Source: Straminergon stramineum (Eukaryota; Streptophyta; Bryopsida; Hypnales; Calliergonaceae). From it: DNA of 64,000 nucleotides. The position numbers and the translations under genes are program-made. Under the pieces are notes generated by a model that was given only the letters and a program-made list of their open reading frames with translations, did not search any database and was not told the origin of the DNA. The stretch is taken from assembly GCA_963920665.1 (NCBI GenBank), contig OY987268.1:17362501-17426500 (forward strand), read 5' to 3'. This document shows positions 48,601 through 60,339 of the stretch, piece after piece. Each line of letters opens with the position of its first letter. Position 1 is the first letter of the stretch.

Positions 48601-48850
48601 AGCTTTGAACCCCTTAGGGGTGAAAAAGTCTTAGTAGTGTGTTAAAAGCGGAACAAGAGCAAAGCTTTGAACCCTCTAGGGGTAAAAAAGTCTTAGTAGT
48701 GTGTTAAAAGCGGAACAAGAGCAAAGCTTTGAACCCTCTAGGGGTAAAAAAAGTCTTAGCGATGCATTAAAAAGAAGGACGGCGGCGAAGCTTTGTAGCC
48801 CCTAGGGGTACAAAGTCTTGGCAGTGCATTAAAACCACTTCACGGAAAGA
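48601..48850 (+). repeat. LTR-internal tandem array, four units of about 62 bp
   Basis: 'agctttg' recurs at 48601, 48663, 48725 and 48789. Each unit has 'ccctaggggt.' and 'gtcttag...tg..ttaaaa'. Units 2 and 3 are nearly identical, which points to recent expansion. Confidence 0.88.
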
Positions 48851-48910
48851 CCGTGGGATCACATGGCCCTCTACCCCACAAGGTTTAGTTTCCAAAACGT
48901 GTTGGGACTT

Positions 48911-50289
48911 ACAAAACCATGTTGATGCATGATTGCAATGTCTCATGTCTATTTAGAATGTATTGAAAATGTGAGTGTAGATTATGACAAAAGCTACTAT
49001 AAACTTCAATCATCCCACTTACAAACCACACATACAAATCTAAAAAATGTGACTCACTTATTCAAAAAATCACTTGTTTGAGTTATATTTCACAATATAT
49101 CTTGGCCAAAATATGACTAGCTATAGTCACATAATACTCACAGTCATGCTAAAAATGTGACTCTATACTTTTATAAATATGACTACATTCAATCATAAAA
49201 TTATTAACAATATTCCATGTGAATTGTTACATTAGCCAAAAATGTGATTCAAATGAGTCATATTTCACATCAATAAAAAATATGACTACACGGAGTCACA
49301 TCCCACGTAGACTTTTTTTTCCTTTGCCTGGGTAGGTCATAAAAAAGTCAAGCCTCCAAGGATAGTCAACATATACACCACCTTGGTAAAATATGGTTAA
49401 TTACACCCCCAAATATATATGACTCCAAATACAACTCTTGTCTGAAGCAATTAGTTGATAATGACTAGACCTAGTCATATTGTGCATCATCTCTAATAGT
49501 TCCTATGTGAGTCATATTTTGAGATCTTACAATTCATTGTAATCATATTTTGCAGTCATAAAACACTCATTTAGTTGTAGTGCATTGCTACATTTATTCG
49601 TGTACTTTAGTCATATAGTGTTTATTCACATACATTGTGATTGAAATAATTTGAAAATTTACAGAGAGAAATTATTAATCCATTCATAAAATATGGAAGC
49701 ATGTCTCATAAGTCAATTGTTTTGTCGTTAGTTCATATGAATGACTATAATGTACAACCCTACATGCTATTTCAAAAAAACATATTTGAATATGAAATTG
49801 CTTCCTCTTTTTAAATTTTCGAAGTATTTTTCCATTTTTAAAACATCTTTGTAGTCTTTTTGATTCGAGTGTGTTCTCCTTCATTTTCCTCTTTGTTTCC
49901 ATTTTCTTTCATTTCCTTTTCTTGGAGTTTTCCTTCCCTTGTTTTTTTTTCTTCGCCATTTTTTTTCTTTCCCCATTTTTTTCCTTCTTCAATTTCTTTT
50001 TCTTTCGCTGTTTTTTTAGCACCTTCTTTTGTCTTTCCTTTTTTTTCTTTTTTCCATTTTTTTTCTTTCCTCATTTCTTAGGGTCGTTCTTTCTATTTTT
50101 TTGAGGATGTCAACACTTGGTAGTACTTTACAACATCCCTAAAACCCTATTTGAGGATTGAAAATTACATAAAGTAAAACACCTCAAGATTAGGGTGAAA
50201 TGTCTAGCACAAATCCACAATAGCTTATGATTGTCATCTTACCCTCAACTTTAGGTTGTCAATTCACCCTATACTTTTGTCTCTTATAC
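48911..50289. other. AT-rich DNA with AGTCATAT-type repeats and a pyrimidine tract
   Basis: 48.95-49.60 kb carries many short copies of 'atatgact/agtcatat' and 'gtgactc' in both orientations, like the subterminal repeats of CACTA elements. Paired ends were not found (a lone 'ttgtagtg' lies at 49579-49586). 49850-50110 is an almost pure T/C tract; frames through it are artefacts. Confidence 0.5.
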
Positions 50290-50480
50290 TAGCACATGCT
50301 AGAAATCCCAATTGTTATGGGATATTCAAAAGTCACCGTCCTTCGTATTCAAGTTAGCCAATCAAAATAATACAATAGAGTTTTGCCAAAATGACATGGG
50401 GCTACTAGACTTGAAGCATTTGACATGTTTTTTTGTTGTTGTGGATAAACAAAGTGTAGAAACTTTGTACAAAAGTTTGA
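50290..50480 (+). repeat. Dispersed repeat, shared with 63.80-63.98 kb
   Basis: 'gttttgccaaaatgacat', 'aactttgtac.a.agtttgaa' and 'tattcaa.ttag' occur in the same order in both places. Non-coding. Confidence 0.65.
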
Positions 50481-51776
50481 AAACCTAACCACATAGCAAA
50501 AAAAAATTCAATATATTGAGGTATAAAATTTAACACGATCTATGGTTATGAGGGTCATAGGTTACAATATTTACTATAAAAAAGAAGTTTTTTTTTCTAT
50601 TTTTGGAAAAAAAGATGAAAAAAATTAAAGGGCAAAAAATTTAAAAATAAGAAGTTTTGAGGGTTCTAGATTCATAAGCTCCTTGCTCCCTGCTCACAAG
50701 CTCATGGATCCAAGCTCGCTTGCTATCATTGTTGCCCCTAAACACTCTAAATATTCATAAATGTACCCTCAAAACCTCCTTTTCTCCAAATCCCTATCCT
50801 ATGATTCCCTCAATGCCCTAGAAACTACCATACCTCACTTTGGTCTATTGTAAAACATGGATGGTAGCTCCAAACATCTTGGAACTTTGCTACAATCCAA
50901 ATAAACTACCTAATAGCTCACATACCAAATTTCAACTTAATCTAAGGTATTGTCCAATTTTGGTGGACATTTTACTAATACTGCCTTTCCAACCCTTTGC
51001 AACTTCTACACCCCGGTTGTATTTTATGCATAACTCATAGATTTAGAGTCCATTGAAGCTAAAATTTTAACACAAGAGAGAAGATAGTATAAAAAAAGTA
51101 CCTTCTAAACTTCATTGTCATAACATAAAATGTCAAAAAGAATGACGCTCCTCAACATGCTCTCTTTGGCTGCCTTGAAATCCAAACACCTCCACTTTAA
51201 ACCCTCATAACTTTTTCTTCATAATAGATCTAGATCTAGATCTAAAATTTGGCCTCATAGAGTATCAATTCTCTAAAAACTCATATCTAAAATTTTGCAT
51301 TCATTCAACACTTTTACAAAATGCAATACAAAACTCCCTCAAACCAATGTTTTACTCCAAATAAATCTTCATAACAAGGCAATTCCCCATCCTCAAGTCC
51401 ACCTTTCCACTCCCCACAACTAAGAACAAGAAACAAAACAAGAGAGAGAAAGGGACCAGCCCTTACCTCAAGTAGCCTCCACAAACCCTGACAGCTAGCC
51501 GTCGACTAACCCTAATTCTACTACCTTAGTATCAACTACTAACAAAGCGGTTATCAATCGGCAATTACACGGTCAACAACAACTATCTCCTTACTCGAAC
51601 TCCCAATACACAATACTAACAACTAACAACTAATAATACCAACAACTCTAATAACATTTTCAAACTAAAAAAGATGTCAACTTCAAATACTAGATGGCCT
51701 ACATCACGACAATAGACCTTCTAGGCATTACAACTGTTATCCTTGAAAACTATATCCTACTATTATTCTTTCATTT
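50481..51776. other. AT-rich DNA, nothing recognised
   Basis: No supported gene. A small 'tagatctagatctagatct' run lies near 51.23 kb. Confidence 0.45.
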
Positions 51777-52600
51777 TTTTATAGTTTTTGACTACCATTT
51801 TTGGAATCATGAGGCATGTAATATATCATTGAAAAGGTCTTGAGAATACCTTTCCAATGGTATATTACATTCCCAACCATTCCCAAAATCAAAGTCAGAA
51901 AGTGCAAAAACAACACGAACCACTCTAGGGTATTGCTTTTGGGAGTAGTTGAAGTGACCCGTGGCAAGCTTGGCAAATCTAAGTGACCAATGATATATTA
52001 TACACTGCATGAATCCAAAAATTGCATTAAAGAATTATTAAAAAAAAACACAAACCACTCTAGGATACCATTTTGGAGGTAGCAGTTGTGACCCTTGGGA
52101 GGCCTGTTGGATTCAATGGACCTTCTAGAGATCATAGTCGCTACCCCTCAAAATGGTACCCTAGGGTAGTTGATTGGTTTGGGTTTTTTTTTTTTTGCAA
52201 TTTCTGATTGTGATTTTGAAAATGGTCAAGAGCATAATGTAATGTTCAAAAGCTATCCTCAAGACCTTTCCAATGATATATTACATGCCCCATGATTCCA
52301 AAAATCACAGTCATAAACTACAAAAACAACATGAACCACTTTAGGGCACCATTTTGGGTGTTAATAGTTGTGACCCTTGGGAGGCCTGTTGGATCCGATG
52401 GACCTCTGGAAAGTGTTTGGAGCCACCCTTCAAAATGGTATCCTAGGGTGGTTTGTTCATTTTCTTGTAGGTATGAATGCAATTTTGTAAATAGTCGGGA
52501 CTATAATATAATGTTTAAAAGGTATTTTAAAGACTTTTTGAATAATATTCTATACTCCCCATGATTTCAAGATTGTAGTTGTAAATTGAAGAATTCGTTG
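51777..52600. repeat. Cluster of nested palindromic repeats
   Basis: Two units 281 bp apart (anchors at 52053 and 52334) each begin 'aaccact.tagg..accatttt', pass through 'gtgacccttgggaggcctgt' and end with the reverse complement of their start, so each can fold back. Around them 'caagacctttccaatgatat' plus 'attacatgcc.catgattcc' occurs at 52.26 kb and inverted at 51.80 kb, with weaker relatives at 52.5 kb. A partial third unit starts near 51.92 kb. Confidence 0.75.
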
Positions 52601-53114
52601 ATTGTAATCCTAATGGCCCTATATAAATGGATTTTGAGTGTTGTTTTTTGTAATATGTTTTCTTATAGTGGAATATGCTCCACAACAATGGATGCTTTTT
52701 GGATGTGGTCCGGGTAGGCATGTATGTGCCATTAATATGAAGCAAGCATAGTGATTACATTGGTATTCCTTTTAGGAAAACAATTCATCTTGGAATTTCT
52801 TCACTAAAATTGTACCATTACTATTTTTCCAATTCTAGCTTCTATTAGATTCGCAATTCTAAAAAAATCCTAAATATTATTTGAAGATAACTCTTTTAGA
52901 GGTAGGTGGAGCTACCTAGGGAGGGTCTGTTGGATCCAATTGACCTTCAAAAGCTAGCTATAGCAACCTCTAAATGGAGTGTCTATGAGTGGCTCTTGTG
53001 AATAGATGCTTGGCACCTCTGCTAGAGTTGTTATGTTGAATGCATTTTGGGTTTTGGGTGTTGTGTTGTTCATCTAATGGTGCATGTCATATAAGATAGG
53101 TGTTGAATAAACAT
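52601..53114. other. AT-rich DNA, no gene seen
   Basis: Includes one further weak copy of 'gggaggg.ctgttggatcc' at 52.92 kb from the neighbouring repeat cluster. Confidence 0.4.
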
Positions 53115-53400
53115 GTAAATAAGGCCTTACTAGACATGATTAGGGCCTTAATAAAACAACTAAGACAATTTCATAATCTTACTTTTATTATGACCTAAAA
53201 CTTAGAATGCAATAAATGTTTATTAAATTGAGACACTTCAATAAAATGAAACTTTAACATGTCAAGATCACAAATAGAGAATACTTTATTTGAAAGTCAA
53301 CCTTATAGTTGGCTTTATTAGACCAAGAAGGGGATGCACCAAACATGTTGGATGTCATGTTCGTTGTATTGTCGAATTGTTTGAGTGAACAACCATGACC
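53115..53400 (-). repeat. Dispersed repeat, inverted copy of 21.5-21.78 kb
   Basis: Reverse-complement relative of 21505-21775, with its edges at similar positions. Both may be remnants of one unidentified element. Confidence 0.7.
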
Positions 53401-54749
53401 CACATCGAATGGACGCACATAGAATGTGCAATGAATACTCACCACATGCATCTAATAAAGCACTATGAATACATTGACCTTGAGTTTCTAAATTTCAATG
53501 ATAGTGTGTTCCATTCAACAAATGCATGGCATCACCGTAACAAAATTGAAATATCCAAATGGAAGTACTATTCCTAGGTACGATTTTCAGGGATGACTGC
53601 AACTACCTAAGAGTATCAGTCAAATCCGATAAATACTCTATAGCCCATGGATAGCTGCAATTACCTAAGAAGTAGTACTAGAAAGTGGTTCTTATGGACA
53701 TTTTACAAACATTTTGGTTTTGGGTTTCCAACGGAATGCTAACAAACGCATATATTGAAATTCACAAGTGTGTCATCTAACATCTTCTTCAATGCATAGT
53801 CAATGTTTTTGACACAAAAATTGCATGTAAATCCTATAATATATCTTACGCTTCACTATCCCTTCCTACTTCAATACTAGTGATGAATCTATCATAATTA
53901 TTCTTGGTGCACTGTAATTCTTACTTCAAATGTACCTGCCTCAGCTGCCATTGTGTTCTCAAACTTCTTATATAATAAGTTCATGAATGAGGATGTGAAT
54001 GGCAACATGAGATTTGTTTCAACAATGGTGAGTAATATTGAACCACTACTTTCCATTGTGCAATCTTTCTCCATAATTGTTAGCCAACAAAACAAATATG
54101 TTATATTACTTAATCAAATTCAATTCAATCTCCAGCACACTACTTCAAATATCAATTGGCTCTATTTTTCCTATTCCCTACCTGTGTGTTTTTTCATCAA
54201 CTTGCATCCAAGTAAATGGTCATAAGGTTCTTCTTGTCTTTCTAGTAGATAATCAAGGACATGCTAGAGTAATGAGCCAAATACTCCACATCTGCCTCAG
54301 ATTTGTGGAATCTTCTATATGTATTGAAGAAAAGAGGAAGTTAGAGTAAGGTAAACTACAACAATTTGTTTTTGTTGTGAAGTAGAAGAAGAAGGGCATT
54401 TTTGATACCTTGCTTTAGGAAACTACAAAGTTTATAGACTTCCTTTATCTATGTTGGTTTTGTCATGTAAGATACTAAGTCGCCAATGAGATAATTCTAC
54501 AATTGATGTGTTGTACATCACTCATACATTCTCAACTAGTCCTCTTCATGAAGTATCTCATGTATTTCTTAATAGTATCATTCTACATGCAATGAAGGTT
54601 GACAAGTTAAATCCTATCATAGAGTTGTCTAGAAAATTAGAAGGAAAGTCCCCTTACTTGATGCTTCAAAAGCAATCAAGATTATATCAAATAAACTTGC
54701 AATTGTGAGCTCTACTTTCAGTACCCCATCCAATAGTCATTCATAGTCT
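53401..54749. other. AT-rich DNA left of the MULE-like pseudogene
   Basis: Several frames of 60-90 codons occur on both strands, none with a recognisable domain. Part of it could be upstream sequence of the element that carried the pseudogene. Confidence 0.35.
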
Positions 54750-56363
54750 TTGTTGTCTTGTCCTCCATTGCATCCACATTCAATCGACCAAATAAGCATA
54801 ATAGAGTGTTTGAAAAGACTAGCCAATGTGCACCACTTTTGGAACAAATTGTCCACAATGGATCTAAACATCATGAAGTACTATAGTATACAATTCACTC
54901 CACCAATATTTAACAAGGATGTCATCTTGCAGGTGCCTCCATGTTACTCATCTTTTTCATCTTTTCCAGCTCATAATTTAGAAGGGATTGACAAGTGGTA
55001 CAATGGACAGCCATGATGCAAGTTGGTGACAATAGACATTTAGAACTCCAACATCCTAAAGTTTTGTAAGTCATATTGCATTGGTCATCTTGCTTGTGAA
55101 TATCCAAAGTGTGATTACTTGAAAAGGGCTTCTAAACGCAACAAAATAGAGTGGACTAGTTATGCAACTTTCTATTTTGCAGTAGGGGATAGTCTTCCCA
55201 AAGATTGTACTCTAGTTTGCAAGCTCTGCAAAATAACATTAATTTATCTCAACACATGCGATGGGTAGGATGTACTATTTCTATAGTGATAATCTGAAAA
55301 TGAGTAGGGCCACAATTCACTTTGGAGATCACACTCACCATGTTGCAAAAGGTGTGTATAAAGATTCCATGGAGAAAATTTATGAATTTATTGTGGATCT
55401 AGTGGCTAGAATACCAATAGCCACCAATTCCACAATTGCTCCCTATGCTAGCAAAGAATTCATAACAATCTATCTATTTGACAACAAAGAGAGAGAAAGA
55501 GATATTAAAGGCAGACGAACTAGACGAGGTTATGGATTGCTTTTAATCTTTGAGCAATCCCAACATGCAAAATGTCATATCTTCATTTTGCTCAAACAAT
55601 TGAAGAGGTGTCATTGATAACATCATTACCATGAAGAAAAAGTCATAGTTTAAATTCATACACAACAACATCTTCTGTGGCCAAGGCAAAGAAAAAGGTG
55701 TATATTTCTAAGATGCTCATTAAAGGACCTAGAAGTAGAGTGGACCTCATGAGGTGCATGCAACCCAAAGGAAAATAATCTGCAAAATGGTTGGATGATG
55801 TTTGACCACATGAAGTGTGTGAAGGAGTGAACCACAATGACTTGCCACATGTACGATGTTGAGTATAAGAAGCTAATGAACATTTCAACATGTGATAAGC
55901 AATCCAAAGATACCAAGATTTAGACTCAATTTTAGAGGTGCTTAAATGTTGTAATGTCATGACTTGGAGTTGATCACCTAAACTTCAAATGTTTATGGCA
56001 AATAGTGCTATGGCCATTTGGAATGTGGTCTACATTGTCTATGGCAATGGCTCTTCCAATGAAAAAATGAAAAATTGTGAAAGAACTTTTTTGCATTGGA
56101 CTACTTCTCTTCAAAAGCATATATAGAAGCACATCAAAGAATCATTCCAAGAACAACAAATTAGACTAAGCAAACAATACAAAGATTCAAGGAATATAGA
56201 GAAGACAGAGACACATTACCTAATAATTTGGTCATGGTGGTTGTCATGAAGGGCTACCAATGAAGAAGCACTCCATCTCATAGACTACTAGCTAACATTT
56301 TGGCATTTTGGGGACCAACAATGGGGAGATTTCATGCCAATGATAAGTGACTATGTAATTTGA
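54750..56363 (+). pseudogene. Broken MULE-like (DDE) transposase-domain gene
   Basis: Pieces in all three frames line up in order with one protein. They are FPAHNLEGIDKWYNGQP; a Cys-rich block (FCKSYCIGHLACEYPKCDYL ... CTLVCKLCK); HFGDHTHHVAKGVYKDSMEK and TNSTIAPYASKEF; SNPNMQNVISSF; KFIHNNIFCGQGKEK; GPRSRVDLMRCMQPKG; NGWMMFDHMKCVKE; ISTCDKQSKD; FMANSAMAIWNVVYIVYGNG; ERTFLHWTTSLQKHI; and LTFWHFGDQQWGDFM, with a stop at 56363. The Asp in STCD, the A(N)SA block and the FLHW motif fit the D, D and C/W-x-H blocks of MULE-type transposases; the second Asp is now Asn. At least ten stops and several frameshifts are present. The architecture matches plant 'hypothetical proteins' I remember but cannot cite. 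Confidence 0.62.
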
Positions 56364-56769
56364 ATTTATATAATTGTTTCACTTTTTGATAAGTATGTTG
56401 TGTAAAATAATATTATGCATTTTTTGTTGCATGTACATATGCTCACTTTCTAACTAAGGATTTCTGAATAGAAATGACTCCATAAATTTTCTCAAAAATT
56501 TGGGGAAGATTGGGGAAGGTATCAAAAACAAGGGTATTGTGAGCCACCCTATATACATTAGTCAGATCCGATTGTTATTTTTGTATTGCTTTGAGGTACA
56601 CCATTTTAGATACCCTAAAACACAAATATAAATTTTTTGTGGACAAGTGAAGAAAGTCGGTTCATGCCCTTACGAATATGGTAGCTAATCCTTGTAGTAC
56701 TCGTTTCAAGAGTAATAATGAACCCTTATATTTTATTGTCTCCAAATTTATTTTTTTGTGCAATACATC
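56364..56769. other. AT-rich DNA between pseudogene and CACTA element
   Basis: No gene seen. It ends with the ATC that is duplicated at the far side of the CACTA element. Confidence 0.45.
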
Positions 56770-57228
56770 CACTATAAGAAATTAGGTACAATCGTGACTA
56801 TGGAAGAATGACTTCATGTCCAAGATGACTAAAGAATGACTAGTGCTTCTGTAATTGCATCAATCCCGCATTAAAAAACGTAGACAATCATTTGGTAGTG
56901 GCGACTGTGATTGGAGGATGAAGACATGACGAAGTTGGCGATGATTCTTTGTTTTTTCATTACAAGTGCAATCCGTTTGTAGGACATGTTTCTCCAGAAT
57001 TGAACGTGTGGAGCTGAAGTTGTCTTACGCGTATAGGAGCATAAGTATCCTTCCAACACCACAATGTCATAAAATGACTTGAAATATCGTCCCAGGGGAT
57101 TCTAGACTATTATTGTAAGCTGAGATTATCCGTCTTATCGACTTAACCACTCCTTCTACTTACTTTCTCTCTTCCAGATCTCTATCTTTCCAGAATCCAA
57201 TCCGGATCCTTTCCTTTCTGGAATCCAG

Positions 57229-57433
57229 CACTAGAAGAAAATAGTGTTGAGTTCAACATAACTCAGCTGATGCGAAAATCTGAAAACTGCCAGAAAACGC
57301 AATTTCTGCATTGGCTACAATGTAGTTTTCAAAAAACTACGTTGCAGGCAACACAGAAACTGCGTTTTCTGGCAATTTTCAGGTTTTTGCGTCAGCTGAG
57401 TTATGTTGAACTCAACACTGTTTTCTTCTAGTG
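57229..57433. mobile_element. Fold-back CACTA-type MITE, 205 bp
   Basis: Almost the whole element is one palindrome. CACTAGAAGAAAATAGTGTT starts it, and the right end reversed reads CACTAGAAGAAAACAGTGTT. The arms continue through 'gagttcaacataactcagct' and 'cagaaaacgca'. CAG flanks both sides (57226-57228 and 57434-57436). The hairpin would be long and nearly perfect, so the insertion is recent. Confidence 0.92.
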
Positions 57434-58315
57434 CAGTTTCGTCTCTTCTCACACACATAGGTTTTTGATTCCTCTGTTTTACCCTCAGAGGGTCCGCCTT
57501 TGATCTTGTAGGGGTAGGGAGTCACCACTCATATTCGTCACACTCTCTTCTCTTTCTAAACTACAAAAAAACACCTAACAATATATTGTAATAGATTAGA
57601 TAAGGAAATACCCTCACAACTTCCCGGATTGCTAATCCGAAAGGCAAGTCACTCAGGGCCGTATCCAGCCTTTTCCACTACAACGACAGATCAACAACAA
57701 CCAGAACCGATGGAGGATTGTTAGTCGTTCACTAAATTGATCCTAAGGTTTGGCAAACCTTCCAAAGAGTAGGATGGGGATTTTTCCATTGGCGGTTGCT
57801 TATCTCCACATGGAACCCTCCCTGGTATTCCAGACTTGTACCCACACCACTTGTTGTCGAATTTCCGTTCTAGTATTTTAAAGGTGCCGCACACAAGATT
57901 GTATTCACAAACCTAAACTATGTCACAAACGTTCCCTCCCAATTAGATCCAGTCACCTCAAATCCGGATTCGTCCCTTCTTCTCTCCCTCTTACACTTCA
58001 ATGTTCTCACAAGCAAACACAACAAAGTTGGATATACAATAGATCAAGTCCTGATTGTCCACTTGGTGGCTTAGATTAAAGAAAAGATAACAAAATACCA
58101 ACTATAAGTGCTAGGATGGAATGAAAGAGCAATAGACTTGCCCTCCTTTTAAAACTCAAAAATCCAAACGCAAAAAGCCACCCTAAAATCTAAGCGACCA
58201 ACCACTGACCTCCAGATAAACCCGGAAAGTCAGATCCTAAAAATCTGTAATCCATGCCCACACTTGGAAACCCGGTTCAAATCCAAAATTCAAATTCTAA
58301 CTAACTAAAACCTAA

Positions 58316-60339
58316 CTACTTCGCATTCCGCGCCTTCTTCTGATTGTTGCCACTTTGACTGGCTAGTGCCCGGACGGGTGCCCTAGCTAGAGTCGACTTC
58401 ACCGGAGTTGTCTTCAGTGTTGCCCAGGTTTGGATCTTCTAGATCTTTGGAGGTGAATCTTCCTCTTCCATTTCCTCTTCCTCCTCCTTTGTTTCCGTCC
58501 CGGTTTGGTACCCCTCTTCATCAGACTTCTCTATGGGATGGATCTCCCTCACTTCCTCGTCCTCTATAGGAGACGTCTCATCCAACACAATGGTCGTCTT
58601 TTCCTTCTTCGGTTGAGGCTAATGCATGTGCTCGAAGTTTTCCGGATGGGTTCAAGTCGGATTCATCAGACCTCCCATTTGGTCAATCGAATGACTTTGG
58701 ACTAGTAATTCGGGTGTCTAGAAAGCATCCTTCACAAGAAGTTGGGAGGTTGGAAGAGTAGGCGAGACAGAAACTTCCGGTGGCGCTAACTCTCTTGCTA
58801 CGCTTGGCTGCTTCACCAACTCTGGTACTGTCTTCGTGCTCCCTTGGATGGTCTTCTATAATTGACTTGAGAAGGGTTTTGTTGAATGACGAAGAGCCTC
58901 CCTGAGTCCTTCATTTCGTGGTGGAAGTTGAATTGAGGAAGCTGGCCTAACTGGAGTTTCCATCATGAAAGGAATTTTGGGAAAGTGAGCAAAATTCATG
59001 ACCCCGTCCGGATCAATATGCCCTAAAAATTTGCACATTTCCTTCAGTATTGTCTCCATCAAGGTTGAGAAATCAACCAGGATCCTCACTACCTTGGATC
59101 CAGTTAAATGCCCTTCTTTGATTAACCGATCCTGGACAAGGGAGGCTTTGATAATGATCTCTAATGGTCTCTCCACCACCAAACCAGAAAGATTCTTGAC
59201 GAGTTGCAAAGCTTTCTTCTCCCTCTATTTCAATGCAACTATCTACCCCTCCGTCCAATTCAACTAGGATTGGAGGTCATCCCTCTCCTTTTCCAGATCC
59301 CCAATCCACTCCTCTTTCCGTCTCAACTCCTCTGGATTTGATAGTTGCTTTACTTCGTCTAGGATATCTTCCGGTTTGACCTTAAGCTCCTTGCTAATTG
59401 CCTTAAAGAGTCCCACTAAGTTGTCATGGTACTCTTGTGCCTGCAACACCCAATTGAATCTAGTCTTAAAAAATTCAGAAATCCCTTCCATCTGCTACTC
59501 TAGAATTGGGCTGGGAGCTTTCCTCGTGATGTCAAATTGGTGGATTTCTTCCTCTTTTCTCTACGATCTATCAGCTCCTCCTCCTCTTCTAGCTCTTCTT
59601 CTTTGAATTCCGATTGCTCCACCTCGACTTTGTCTGTGAAGCCATATTGGAAGATAGTAGATCCGATGTTGTATTCTACCATCTCTACACTACTCAAAAG
59701 TTCTGCGTGGAGATAGAGGTGGAACAGGTAAGGACTGATAGGCCTAGTCTTGGTCTTTCCTACATGGGCAACGAGTTTGGAGACTACTAATGCAATAACC
59801 TTCCCCCAATGGACCGGTCTACCCTCCATTGCACCAAAGATGGTGTTGGCCATTGTGACCATAACCCAAGTAGACTTTTCTAGATACAAGATTAGAATGA
59901 GGAATTCTAATATTTGTTTCTGCTTCCCATCTAGACAATCACCAATGGCATACCCCTCCTTAATATGGGCCAGATTCTTAAATTTTCCGGCCGTAAACTT
60001 ATCAACTCAAGAGGCTAATCTAGATTTTTTCTTCGGGAATCTATAGATATTCGTCCAAACCTCATCTGTCCAGATTTTGGGTCGACCCCTCACTGTCAAC
60101 TCGTACTGATTCAGAGCTCCTAAGATGAGCTCCTGAATCATCCACTCATTTTTCAAGGTCTATAGCCTAAGTAATAGGCTGACACATCCAATGTTGCTTA
60201 GGTCGTCTTCTAATTGCGACCAGTCACTCTGCCTTTCCAGAATGGTAGGACAAGTCATCCGTATAGTGACTAAATGTTTACGACTACTTCCTTCCGTCAT
60301 TCCGAACGGGAACTAATTGTAGGTCCAAAATGCAATCAT
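58316..60339 (-). pseudogene. Decayed plant transposon-associated gene inside the CACTA element
   Basis: On the minus strand one frame runs from MIAFWTYN (60339) through TCPTILERQSDWSQLEDDL, WTDEVWTNIYRFPKKK, DKFTAGKFKNLAHIKEGYA, VTMANTIFGAMEGRPVHWGK, TRPISPYLFHLYLHAELLSS and an acidic EEELEEEEELID. Near 59.55 kb it shifts frame and continues with FFKTRFNWVLQAQEYHDN, a coiled-coil-like KEERGK-rich part, KEMCKFLGHIDPDGVMNF, then an acidic tail (TKEEEEEMEEED) and a basic end (NNQKKARNAK) at 58316. In total about 670 codons, with three in-frame stops before the shift and several after. The TxxNTIFGA and PISPYLFHLY blocks resemble uncharacterised proteins widespread in repeat-rich plant genomes. 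Function unknown; it is not a CACTA transposase that I recognise. Confidence 0.6.

Larger units (their letters stand above)
46057..48910 (+). mobile_element. Long LTR, copy D, truncated on the right
   Basis: Starts TGTGAGCCTCC and follows the consensus through a TATA box (47310), leader, a Harbinger insertion, the block 'gagcaaccccccatatga' and the 62 bp array to 'gtttccaaaacgtgttggga'. The remaining 2 kb or so found in copies A and C, including the terminal GCTCACA, is missing. Confidence 0.75.

Noticed and set aside
48595..48850. CRISPR-like array
   Set aside because: Units are adjacent without spacers and lie inside a plant LTR; this is an ordinary tandem repeat.
49860..50104. Phe/Ser-rich frames of 73-78 codons
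   Set aside because: They are direct translations of a T/C low-complexity tract.
52640..52675. 'ttcttatagtgg' as the right end of another CACTA element
   Set aside because: No matching CACTATAAGAAA left end with the same flanking triplet could be found upstream in the window.
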